From Streptomyces fagopyri (GTDB lineage Bacteria > Actinomycetota > Actinomycetes > Streptomycetales > Streptomycetaceae), in assembly GCF_009498275.1 (NCBI RefSeq), contig NZ_CP045643.1, positions 1,798,001 through 1,862,000 on the forward strand: a stretch of DNA of 64,000 bases, written 5' to 3'. Position 1 is the stretch's first letter, and every line of letters begins with the position of its first letter. Shown in pieces: positions 39,324-46,797 of the stretch. A program made the translations under genes and the position numbers. The notes beneath the pieces are model-generated. The model was not told the DNA's origin. It saw only the letters and a program-made list of their open reading frames with translations, and did not search any database.

Positions 39324-41918
39324 CTAGCCGGTCACCGGCTGGAGCTTGGCGCGGAAGTGCCGCAGGATCGGGGACTGCTCCACGATGCGGTAACCGCGCA
39401 CGGACTCCGCGGTCTTGGCGATCCGTTCCAGGGTCCTGCCGACGTGGTCGTAGTGGCTGCGGGTGTACACGCGACGCGGCAGCGCCAGCCTGACCAGCTC
39501 GTACGGCGGGCTCTTGACCGGGTTCCCGTCCTCGTCCTCCTCTCCGAGGTAGAGCGAGCCGAGTTCGGCCGAGCGGATGCCGCCCTCCAGATAGAGCCGG
39601 CAGGCCAGGGCGTGTCCGGGGTACTGGTGGGGCGGTATGTGGGGCAGCAGCCGCCCCGCGTTGAGGTACAGCGCGTGCAGACCGGGCGGTTCCAGGATGT
39701 CGACGCCGGCGGCGCGGACGCGTTGGGCGAGATGGTCGGCGCTCTCCGCCCGCTCGGCGAGATAGGCGGGTTCGGTCACCTCCTGCAGACCCTGGGCCAT
39801 CATGTCGAGGTCACGGCCGGCGAGGCCGCCGTAGGTGGGGAACCCCTCGGTGGCGATCAGGAGGAGTTCGCACTTCTGGGCGAGCTCCGGGTCGTTCAGC
39901 CCGATGAAGCCACCGATGTGGACGATGCCGTCCTTCTTGGCGCTCATCACACAGCCGTCGGCCAGGCGAAACGCTTCCTCCGCGACCTGCCGGGGGGTGT
40001 GGTTGCGGTAGGCCTCCTCGTGCCGGGTGACGAGCCAGGCGTTCTCGGCGAACCGGGCCGCGTCCAGGATCAGCGGGACGGAGTGCCGGCGGCACAGCTC
40101 GGACGCCTTCCGCAGGTTCTCCATGGAGACGGGCTGACCGCCACCGCCGTTGTTGGTGATCGTCATGACCACCGCGGCGACCCGCGAGTCCGTCGATTCG
40201 CCCAGCGCCTGTTCCAGGGCCCGCAGATCGATGTTCCCCTTGAACGGCTCCCGGCTGTCCAGGTTCCGGGCCTCGGGGCACGGCAGGTCGCGGGCCACGC
40301 AGCCGTTCAGCTCCACGTTGGCGCGGGTGGTGTCGAAGTGTGTGTTGGACAGGACGGTGTCGCCGGGTTCGAGCAGGTTGGAGAAGAGGATGCGTTCCGC
40401 GGCACGCCCCTGGTGGGCCGGCAATATGTGGGTGTAGCCGGTCAGTTCCGACACCGTTTCCCGGAAGCGGTAGAAGGAACGCGAGCCCGCGTAGGACTCG
40501 TCACCGGCCATGCCCACGGCGAGCTGCGCCGAGGACAGGGCGCCCGTGCCCGAGTCGCTCAGCAGGTCGATGGTCACCTCGTCGGCGCGCAGGTCGAAGA
40601 GGTTGTAGTGCACCCGCTCCACGGCCGCCTTGCGCTGCTGAGGCGTAGTGAGCGGAATGGGTTCGACGACTTTGATCCGGTACGGCTCCATCCTGATTTC
40701 TGCTCCTGCCTTTCCGTGTCCTACTGAGTGGAGGGTTTCGCGCGGCTCGGTACGCGCCGCGCGGGGGGAGGAGAACGGCTGGTGACGCGGCCGGGCGGGC
40801 AGCGGCGGACGCACCGCGTACGCCTCCGCGGAGATGTACGCGGTGACGCGTGGCGGCCGGTTCCGCTCGTGGACCAGCGCCAGGTACGCGATGAGGCCGA
40901 CGCCGTCGTGCAGGGGTCGCGAGCTGACGGTTGCCAGCGACCGGTCGAGTGCGGCCGGGTCCATGCCGTGGCGGCGCAGCACGGCCGTGGCACGGGCGAG
41001 CGCCTCCCCGTCGTGCCGGACGTAGTCCCGGACGGGTACGTGGAGGGTGAAGCCGCTCGGCAGACCGCTCGCCGTATCCGTGAAGGAGTGGCAGGAGAGC
41101 ACGGGCCGTCCCGCCAGCCGGACGGACCGCCCCGTGCCGGAGTGCGGGTCCGCTCCCTCCAGGCCCGCCGCGACCCGGAAGAACTCCTCGACGGTCTCCC
41201 GACCGGGGCCGGGCTCGGTGCGGGGCAGCGAGCCGACGTCGGCGGCCGACGCGTCGCGATGGGTGACGTAGACCTTCACCCGGGGTGTCTCCCAGTCACC
41301 GAGGTCGAGGGCGAGGAAGGGATAGCCGTCGGCCGGGGGCAGTGCGTCGAACGCCTGGCGGTGGCCGAGTCTGTCCAGGGCTTCGCGCACGGTCTCGGCG
41401 GCCCGCTCCGCCCCGGACGCCGCGGGGTTGAGATAGATCTTGACCTTGGGCACTCCGCCGGGAAGCAGTTCCAGAGCGATCCACAGTGCCAGTGGGCCCT
41501 GGGGGTCCGGAGGGAAGAACAGGTCCTCCAGTCCGTCGAGCCGGCCGGTGGAGAAGCCCCATCGCTCCGCCATGGCACGGACCACACGCAGTCCGGTACG
41601 GCCCTGTTGTGCCAGCGTCCCGGCCGCGTACCCCGGTTCCAGCAGCACCCGCAGCGTCGGGGGTGCGTCGGGGACCAGGGCGAGGGAGTACTCGACCGGC
41701 GTGTGGTCGTCGGACAGGAAGCTCGGGTGGGGCGGCGGCTGGTCCAACGACCGTTCCGCTCCGCTTCCCAGACAGTCCGTCAGGACACGCGCGTAGACCT
41801 CGGAGTCGGACCGGCGCAGCCCCACGGCTCGGCACAGCCGGAGTAACTGGTCGGACACCAAGGTGCCCAGGGGCTGGGCCGCCACGATCTTTTCACCGTT
41901 GAGACGGGAGGAGATCAC
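39324..41918 (-). CDS. in-frame fusion: DMATS-type indole prenyltransferase - tryptophanase
   Basis: One 864-residue ORF. Residues about 25-365 have the ABBA prenyltransferase layout of bacterial 6-DMATS (IptA-type) enzymes: VEYSLALVPDAPPTLRVLLEP, PKVKIYLNP, RVKVYVTHRD, FTLHVPVRDYVRHD, LIAYLALVHE. A Pro/Arg-rich linker of about 45 residues follows. Residues 410-864 are a full-length tryptophanase / beta-eliminating lyase (455 residues) with THILPAHQGRAAERILFSN and the PLP lysine (about residue 662) in MSAKKDGIVHIGG. Expected activities are dimethylallylation of tryptophan and release of (prenyl)indole, pyruvate and ammonia. No stop separates the parts, but ATG 40691 with AGGAG 11 bases upstream could start a free tryptophanase. 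GTG 41918 follows GGAGGG. Confidence 0.88.
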   Translation of the reverse strand: MISSRLNGEKIVAAQPLGTLVSDQLLRLCRAVGLRRSDSEVYARVLTDCLGSGAERSLDQPPPHPSFLSDDHTPVEYSLALVPDAPPTLRVLLEPGYAAGTLAQQGRTGLRVVRAMAERWGFSTGRLDGLEDLFFPPDPQGPLALWIALELLPGGVPKVKIYLNPAASGAERAAETVREALDRLGHRQAFDALPPADGYPFLALDLGDWETPRVKVYVTHRDASAADVGSLPRTEPGPGRETVEEFFRVAAGLEGADPHSGTGRSVRLAGRPVLSCHSFTDTASGLPSGFTLHVPVRDYVRHDGEALARATAVLRRHGMDPAALDRSLATVSSRPLHDGVGLIAYLALVHERNRPPRVTAYISAEAYAVRPPLPARPRHQPFSSPRAARTEPRETLHSVGHGKAGAEIRMEPYRIKVVEPIPLTTPQQRKAAVERVHYNLFDLRADEVTIDLLSDSGTGALSSAQLAVGMAGDESYAGSRSFYRFRETVSELTGYTHILPAHQGRAAERILFSNLLEPGDTVLSNTHFDTTRANVELNGCVARDLPCPEARNLDSREPFKGNIDLRALEQALGESTDSRVAAVVMTITNNGGGGQPVSMENLRKASELCRRHSVPLILDAARFAENAWLVTRHEEAYRNHTPRQVAEEAFRLADGCVMSAKKDGIVHIGGFIGLNDPELAQKCELLLIATEGFPTYGGLAGRDLDMMAQGLQEVTEPAYLAERAESADHLAQRVRAAGVDILEPPGLHALYLNAGRLLPHIPPHQYPGHALACRLYLEGGIRSAELGSLYLGEEDEDGNPVKSPPYELVRLALPRRVYTRSHYDHVGRTLERIAKTAESVRGYRIVEQSPILRHFRAKLQPVTG

Positions 41919-42169
41919 CGGCAACCCTCCCGGAGCGTCGCGGAGTTCGCGCGCCACGGGTGGGGCGGGACGGGAGCCCGGCGGTGGCGGGGCTCCGGGG
42001 AGAGGGCAAAAAGATACCCGCCTGTGCGGGCGGGTATCTCGCCTTCCGGCCTGTGCGGTGTGATGCGTATGGCCCGGCGGGGGTGGGAACTGCTCCGCGG
42101 GGCCGGTCGGGGGCGGTGGGCTGCTGCGGGGTGCTGAGCTGAAGTGGCGTCGGTGGACGAGGGCTCCAC
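41915..42169 (-). CDS. leader ORF, 84 residues, coupled to the prenyltransferase start
   Basis: The near-ideal Shine-Dalgarno AAAGGAGG precedes a GTG at 42169. The reading frame stays open through a rho-independent terminator (42012-42039) and stops at TGA 41915-41917, overlapping the prenyltransferase GTG. The peptide is rich in Pro, Arg, His and Ser and lacks Trp until residue 71, so it is not a classical Trp attenuator. It has no recognisable domain. It probably acts in cis: translation across the hairpin would prevent termination and feed ribosomes to the next start. A GTG at 42174 in another frame overlaps the Shine-Dalgarno. Confidence 0.55.
   Translation of the reverse strand: MEPSSTDATSAQHPAAAHRPRPAPRSSSHPRRAIRITPHRPEGEIPARTGGYLFALSPEPRHRRAPVPPHPWRANSATLREGCR
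42012..42039 (-). terminator. rho-independent terminator/attenuator in the prenyltransferase leader
   Basis: On the minus strand AGATACCCGCC-n6-GGCGGGTATCT forms an 11-bp perfect stem, followed directly by a run of five T. It is inside the leader ORF, about 95 bp upstream of the prenyltransferase start. A T-run is unusual for this genome, so it is likely functional. Confidence 0.85.
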
Positions 42170-42179
42170 GACACCTCCT

Positions 42180-42294
42180 TTAACTTGTGTACAACACGGA
42201 TGCCGCGCTCTTCCCTACCCCCACGGTTGAAAGTTCATGCTGTGCCTGGATGTTGCCGGATGTTGCGTAGCTCACGCCCTCGATCAGGAGTCGC
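42180..42294. promoter_or_regulatory. AT-richer promoter stretch upstream of the leader ORF
   Basis: This gap between P450 and leader ORF is clearly less GC-rich than its surroundings. It contains TTGTACACAAGTTAAAGGAGG when read on the minus strand from about 42191, and a direct repeat GGATGTTGC at 42248-42256 and 42258-42266. A promoter for the leader and fused gene is likely here. No consensus -10/-35 pair is clear enough to place. Confidence 0.45.
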
Positions 42295-43644
42295 TCACAC
42301 CTTCCACCAGGAAAGGAACGAACTCCACAGTCCGCCGCGGTCCTGCCGGCCCGGCGCGCCACCCTGCTCACCGCGCGCCGCGGCCTGCGGCGGCTGCTGC
42401 TGCGCGTCCGGCTGACGCACCGTCCGTACCGGGTGGAAACGGGCCGGCAGCGCGGCAAGGGCCCGGTTGAAGGGGCCGGGGCGCCAGGTCAAACTGTCCT
42501 CGGGGACCGCCAGTTCGACATCGGGCAGCCGGTTGAAGAGGTTCTCGATGGCCGCCACGGTGATGAGCCGGGCGGGGTCCTTCGCCGGGCAGGCGTGCGG
42601 TCCGGCGCTCCACGCGAGGTGGGACCGGTTGCTGGAGGCGTGGCGGGACGCCGCGAGCGCCGGGTCGGTGTTGGCCGCCGCGAAGCTGACCAGGACCAGA
42701 TCACCGGCCGCCAGCTTCTGTCCGGCGAACTCCATGTCGGCCGCCGGGTAGTGCGGGGCGTAGTTGGCCATGGGCGGGTTCTTCCACAGCGTGGTGTCGA
42801 TCGCCTCCTCGATCAACCCGCCCGCCGCGTAACGGTCCTCGGTGAGCAGCAGGTGCAGGGTGTTCGAGATGAGGTTGCGCAGCGGTTCGGCGCCCGCGCC
42901 CAGGAGGAGGACGAGCTGGTGCGCCATCTCCTCGTTGGTCAGGTTGGCCTGATGCTCCATCAGCCACGAGGTGACGTCGTCGCCGGGGCGCGACCGCTTG
43001 AGGGCCACCAGTTCGCCCACCGCCTGGGACAGCACCTCGTTGGCCTTCTCGGCGTTCACACCGTCGAAGATTCCGGATATGCCGAAGAGAACGCGGTCAC
43101 CGATCTCGGCGGGGCAGCCGAAGAGTTCGTTGAACACGAAGAGCGGCAACAGCTTGGCGTAGTCGTTGAGGAGATCGGCCGAACCGCGCGCACTGAACTG
43201 TGCGATGAGGTAGTTCGAGACCCGCTCGGCGCTCTGGCTCAGCCAGTGCGAATCGACGCGCGCGAAGCTGTCCGTGACGGCCTGCCGCAGCCGCATGTGT
43301 TCGGCGCCGTCACTGAACATGCAGTTGGGCCGGTACACGAGAAGCGGAAGGACCGGGCTGTCCGGACTGATCACGCCGTCGTTGAAGTCCCGCCAGCGGC
43401 GCGAGTCCTTCCGGAAGGAGCCCGCGTTCTGGAGCAGTTGGAGGGCCGCCGAGTAATCCGTGACCAGGGTCGCCTCGACCCCCGGGGCGAGTTCGACCGG
43501 TGCGGTCGGCCCGTAGTGACGCATGTACTCGTAATAAGCCTGCGGATCGGCCGCGAATTCCGGCCCGTGCAGCGGCACCGGCTCACCCGTGGCGTGCGCC
43601 GGGCACCCGGGTGGCGGCACGGGAACGGTGGAATCAGTGTTCAT
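42295..43644 (-). CDS. conservon-type cytochrome P450 lacking ExxR
   Basis: A 449-residue P450. The heme loop is intact: AWSAGPHACPAKDPARL with ligand Cys352. The I-helix reads LLLGAGAEPLRNLIS, with Pro in place of the usual oxygen-activating Thr. The K-helix ExxR is replaced by EEAID (Glu280, Asp283). Loss of ExxR is known in the CYP157 group found in Streptomyces conservons, and the C-terminal LTWRPGPFNRALAALPARF also fits conservon P450s. It starts 8 bp after cvnD, so it is the fifth gene of the conservon. Residues 410-440 are a Gln/Ala/Gly-rich tail. Confidence 0.9.
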   Translation of the reverse strand: MNTDSTVPVPPPGCPAHATGEPVPLHGPEFAADPQAYYEYMRHYGPTAPVELAPGVEATLVTDYSAALQLLQNAGSFRKDSRRWRDFNDGVISPDSPVLPLLVYRPNCMFSDGAEHMRLRQAVTDSFARVDSHWLSQSAERVSNYLIAQFSARGSADLLNDYAKLLPLFVFNELFGCPAEIGDRVLFGISGIFDGVNAEKANEVLSQAVGELVALKRSRPGDDVTSWLMEHQANLTNEEMAHQLVLLLGAGAEPLRNLISNTLHLLLTEDRYAAGGLIEEAIDTTLWKNPPMANYAPHYPAADMEFAGQKLAAGDLVLVSFAAANTDPALAASRHASSNRSHLAWSAGPHACPAKDPARLITVAAIENLFNRLPDVELAVPEDSLTWRPGPFNRALAALPARFHPVRTVRQPDAQQQPPQAAARGEQGGAPGRQDRGGLWSSFLSWWKV

Positions 43645-43652
43645 TGTTGCTC

Positions 43653-44246
43653 CTAGCGGGCACGGTCCTGCAAATAGTGAACGAGTGTGATCAGAGCGCT
43701 GGCTGATGAATTCTCGTCACGCGCGTCGCAGGTGACGACGGGAGTGTCGGGCAGCAGATCCAGCGCCTCACGCAGGGCGTGCTCCTCACGCATCGGCGTA
43801 CCGTCGAAGCGGTTCACGGCGATGGCGTAGGCCAGTCCGTACTGCTCGATCAGGTCGATGACGGCGAAGGAGTCCGCCAGCCGCTCGGGGTCGACGAGCA
43901 CCAGCGCGCCGAGCGCGCCGCGCGCCATGTCCTCCCACATCTGCACGAACCGCTGCTGTCCCGGGGTACCGAACAGGTACAGCACGACGTGATCGCTGAT
44001 GGTCAGGCGCCCGAAGTCCATGGCGACCGTGGTGGTGGTCTTGCCGCGGACGCCCTTGAGGTCGTCGATCTCCTCGGCGGCCTGCGTCATCGTCTCCTCC
44101 GTGGACAGCGGAGGAATCTCGGACATCGTCCCGACGAAGGTGGTCTTGCCGACCGCGAAGTGCCCGACGATCAGGATCTTCACGGCGGTCTGTGCCGCTC
44201 CGCCGCGGACGTACGCGTTCTCATCCAAAACGGGCCCGGAGACCAT
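43653..44246 (-). CDS. conservon I GTP-binding protein (CvnD type)
   Basis: A 197-residue small GTPase-like protein. P-loop GHFAVGKTTFVGTM, G3-like LYLFGTPGQQRF, and base-specificity motif NRFDGTP near residue 145. In conservons this protein is proposed to work with the roadblock protein as a G-protein-like module at the membrane. AGGAGG lies 6 bases before the ATG at 44246, and the gene overlaps the DUF742 gene by 26 bp. The open frame further upstream is the shadow of that gene. Confidence 0.92.
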   Translation of the reverse strand: MVSGPVLDENAYVRGGAAQTAVKILIVGHFAVGKTTFVGTMSEIPPLSTEETMTQAAEEIDDLKGVRGKTTTTVAMDFGRLTISDHVVLYLFGTPGQQRFVQMWEDMARGALGALVLVDPERLADSFAVIDLIEQYGLAYAIAVNRFDGTPMREEHALREALDLLPDTPVVTCDARDENSSASALITLVHYLQDRAR

Positions 44247-44598
44247 CCAGCACCTCCTGAAGTATCTGCTCGTCGACCAGGCGGGCGCGCGCCACCGGCG
44301 CACGGGTGATGAGGTAACCGCCCTCGGCAAGGGCGTTGAGAAGGATCTTCACCACGCCCATGGGCAGGTGCATGTGTCCGGCGATCTCGGCGACCGAGAG
44401 GTATCCGCCGGAGCACATCTCCAGCAGGCTCTGTTCCTCGGGAGAGAGCCGGGTCCGCCGCTGGGGGTGGTCGGCGGCGGCCGTGACCAGGGTGATCAGC
44501 GAGAACTGGTCGCCCTCGGGGAGATCCCGGCCGTTGGTGATGACGTACGGCCGCACTAACTCCGCGGCCTCGGGCTCCTGCCTGTCGGAGTCGGTCAC
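44221..44598 (-). CDS. conservon I DUF742 protein (CvnC type)
   Basis: A 125-residue DUF742 protein. The family start is LVRPYVITNGRDLPEGDQFSL, followed by a winged-helix-like region (GGYLSVAEIAGHMHLPMGVVKILLNALAEGG, residues about 64-94) and the closing ILQEVLDGLRARFG. Its biochemical role is unknown; in conservons it binds other Cvn proteins. The GTG start overlaps the roadblock stop. Confidence 0.92.
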   Translation of the reverse strand: MTDSDRQEPEAAELVRPYVITNGRDLPEGDQFSLITLVTAAADHPQRRTRLSPEEQSLLEMCSGGYLSVAEIAGHMHLPMGVVKILLNALAEGGYLITRAPVARARLVDEQILQEVLDGLRARFG

Positions 44599-44996
44599 GG
44601 GCGTGCGCCGATGTTCTCGCGCGGCGGGGTCGTCAGCGCCTTGCCCAGCTGTCCGACCAACTGCTGCATACGGAAGGTGATGTCCGCCATGTCGATGTCG
44701 GTGGAGGCCGAGACCGCGAGGTAGGCGCCCTCACCGGCGGAGATCAGGAAGACCCAGCCGCCGTCGAACTCGACCAGCGTCTGGCGCCACTTCAGGTCGG
44801 TCCCGTCGCAGAAGAACCCGATCGAGCGGCTCAACGACTGCACACCGCTCATCGCCGCGGCGACGGTGTCCGCGTGGTCCCTGCCGACCCCCTTGGAGGA
44901 GGCCATCAGGAGCCCGTCGGCGGAGACCAGGACCGCGTGCAGAGCGCCGGGAATCTCCAGGACGCCGTCAAGCATCCATGACAGATCGTTGTTCAC
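44595..44996 (-). CDS. conservon I roadblock/LC7 protein (CvnB type)
   Basis: A 133-residue roadblock/LC7 protein: LSWMLDGVLEIPGALHAVLVSADGLLMASS, given here as residues 5-34, and DGGWVFLISAGEGAYLAVSAS near residue 78. Such proteins act as GTPase-activating or scaffold partners of MglA/CvnD-like GTPases. The GTG start overlaps the stop of the sensor gene, which implies coupled translation. Confidence 0.92.
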   Translation of the reverse strand: MNNDLSWMLDGVLEIPGALHAVLVSADGLLMASSKGVGRDHADTVAAAMSGVQSLSRSIGFFCDGTDLKWRQTLVEFDGGWVFLISAGEGAYLAVSASTDIDMADITFRMQQLVGQLGKALTTPPRENIGARP

Positions 44997-46162
44997 GAAA
45001 CCTCATGCCCTTCGCTGCTTGCCTCATGTGCGTTGCTCGTCCGGCTCGCGGGGTCCGGGGGCGCGGCTCGGCCGGTCTGGGTGCCGCGCTGGAAGGCGCC
45101 CATGATCGAGGCGGTCTCCTCCTCGGAGCGGACCGGCGCGCTCGCGGTGTCGGAACTCTGCGGCACGATGGCCATCGCCCGCCTGCGGCGGCGTTTGGGC
45201 AGTCCGTCGGCGGTCGTGGACGCGGCCGCGACGGGGTCGGGACCGCTCGGGTTCAGTGAGGGAACAGTGCTCACGGTCTGCGCCCGCTCCTTTGGTTCCG
45301 GCATGCTGGTGAGCAGCTCGTCCGGCAGCAGCACGACGGCCCGCACGCCCCCGTAGGGCGAGGTGGAGTCGACGGAGACCGTGAAGCCGTAGCGCTCGCA
45401 GAGCACACCGATCACCGCGAAACCGAACTGCGGAGGATTGCCGAGTCCGGAGACACCCGAGGCCCGCTCACTCGACAGGAGTTTCGCCGCCCTGGTCTTC
45501 TCCTCCTCGTTCATGCCGACGCCGGCGTCGTCGACGACGATGCAGATACCCTTGGGCACGGCGCGGACATTGATCTCGACCGTGGATTCCGGCGCGGAAT
45601 AACTGGTGGCGTTGTCGAGTAGTTCGGCGAGCGCCAGTGCCACCGGTTCGACGGCCCGGCTGGTGACCGCGAAATCGACTTGCGAGAGAATCTCGACCCG
45701 CTGGAAGTGACGGATCCTTCCCTGCGCGCTGCGGACCACGTCGTAGACGGAGGCGATATCGCGCTGCCGTCCCAACCAGCCTTCACAGAGAACGGCGATG
45801 GACTGAGCACGCCGGCCGAACTGCGAGTTCATGTGGTCGATTTCCAGGAGATCCTGGAGAATGAGCGACTCGCCGTACTTCGTCTGCAGTTTCGAAATGG
45901 CGAGCTGCTGTTCGGCGGCGAGACCCTGAAGAGTGCGCATCGCCGACTTGAGCGCCGTTCGTGTTGCTTCCTCGGCTTGCTCCTGGGCCTTCTTCACCGA
46001 GGCGGAATACTGATTCTCGAGCTCAGCGTAGTGATCTCTGAGTCCTTGATTCTCCTGCTTTAAACTACGCGCCGCCCGCTGTCCACGAATAATGGCGGCA
46101 GCTGCAAGCGGAGTCCCAGCGATAAGAGCCCAGAGAGCCGGGTCCTGTATGTATTGCGTCAT
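44993..46162 (-). CDS. conservon I sensor-kinase-like protein (CvnA type)
   Basis: A 389-residue protein: one N-terminal membrane helix (residues 9-26), a coiled coil (about 30-100, SLKQENQGLRDHYAELENQY), and a GHKL ATPase domain (ALAELLDNATSYSAP N-box, VVDDAGVGMNEEEK G1 box). There is no classical phospho-accepting His box that I can see. The tail from residue 290 is Pro/Ser/Ala-rich. This is the first gene of a five-gene operon, with paired palindromes upstream. Confidence 0.92.
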   Translation of the reverse strand: MTQYIQDPALWALIAGTPLAAAAIIRGQRAARSLKQENQGLRDHYAELENQYSASVKKAQEQAEEATRTALKSAMRTLQGLAAEQQLAISKLQTKYGESLILQDLLEIDHMNSQFGRRAQSIAVLCEGWLGRQRDIASVYDVVRSAQGRIRHFQRVEILSQVDFAVTSRAVEPVALALAELLDNATSYSAPESTVEINVRAVPKGICIVVDDAGVGMNEEEKTRAAKLLSSERASGVSGLGNPPQFGFAVIGVLCERYGFTVSVDSTSPYGGVRAVVLLPDELLTSMPEPKERAQTVSTVPSLNPSGPDPVAAASTTADGLPKRRRRRAMAIVPQSSDTASAPVRSEEETASIMGAFQRGTQTGRAAPPDPASRTSNAHEASSEGHEVS

Positions 46163-46511
46163 AAGACTCTCTTCAAGCGACTGACAGCCAGCTACTGAAT
46201 TCCCGTCAGCACGGCGGGCCCGGAGCCCGCTGCGCAGGGATTACCGCCCGGGCCGCACTGCTGGCCGGAAAAGTCGTTTTGTGCCCGTAGCCCGCTCGGC
46301 AAGTGCGGCGATCGTATCATCGCCCCAAGTCATGACGGACCGTCAATATGGGGAGCACTTGCGAACATTGACGGCCGGTCAGTTACCTCATCCACCCTCC
46401 GGCCGGACAGGATTCCTTCCGCAATCAGCCCCCTGTCCCGTATCAAGGGGTGATATCCGGAAAGGAACCTCTGTCGCTTTCGTCAACCGGTGCCCGGAGT
46501 GGACGCCAAAA
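46163..46511. promoter_or_regulatory. conservon I promoter region with paired palindromes
   Basis: TGACGGACCGTCA (46333-46345) is a perfect palindrome around its central base. TGACGGCCGGTCA (46369-46381) shares the TGAC/GTCA arms. Their centres are 36 bp apart, and they lie about 170-220 bp upstream of the cvnA start, in an AT-richer stretch that also contains TTGACGG hexamers usable as -35 elements on the minus strand. These may be operators for the conservon. Confidence 0.5.
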
Positions 46512-46557
46512 AGCTCGGAGGCCGCCTTCTCATCGCTGAGAAGGCGGCCTCCGAGCT
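46512..46557 (-). terminator. terminator of tRNA-Pro copy 3
   Basis: A perfect 21-bp stem with a 4-nt loop, followed on the minus strand by TTTTTGG. Its sequence is unlike the terminators of copies 1 and 2. Confidence 0.9.
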
Positions 46558-46570
46558 ACGACTTCAAAAG

Positions 46571-46644
<74 letters not shown>

Positions 46645-46759
46645 TTGCCCGTCTGACCTGGGGTTTCCCCGTGGCCGAACGCGCACCGAAACAATACCGC
46701 ACTCACACCCATGGTCGCGCACCCCTTTCCTCGGGGCCGGCGGAACCTCCGGCCCGCGC

Positions 46760-46790
46760 TTGACCTGAACCTTGGTCGAGGTTGCACGAT
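46760..46790 (+). promoter_or_regulatory. MerR-type promoter-operator of the split transketolase
   Basis: TTGACC (-35, 46760-46765) and CACGAT (-10, 46785-46790) are separated by 19 bp. The spacer holds the 20-bp palindrome ACCTgaACCttGGTcgAGGT (46763-46782). Long spacers filled by a palindrome are the hallmark of MerR-family activated promoters. Transcription would begin about at 46797, one base before the ATG, giving a leaderless message. No MerR gene is in the window. Confidence 0.8.
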
Positions 46791-46797
46791 CGTCACC

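Noticed and set aside
41915..42169. Classical tryptophan attenuator in the prenyltransferase leader
   Set aside because: The leader has no Trp codon before the hairpin, so ribosome stalling at Trp cannot be the switch. The terminator and leader ORF are kept as features without that interpretation.
42185..42290. A 31-codon frame between P450 and leader ORF (starting GTG near 42278 on the minus strand)
   Set aside because: The putative Shine-Dalgarno is only 2 bases from the GTG, many codons end in A or T, and the stretch looks like promoter DNA.
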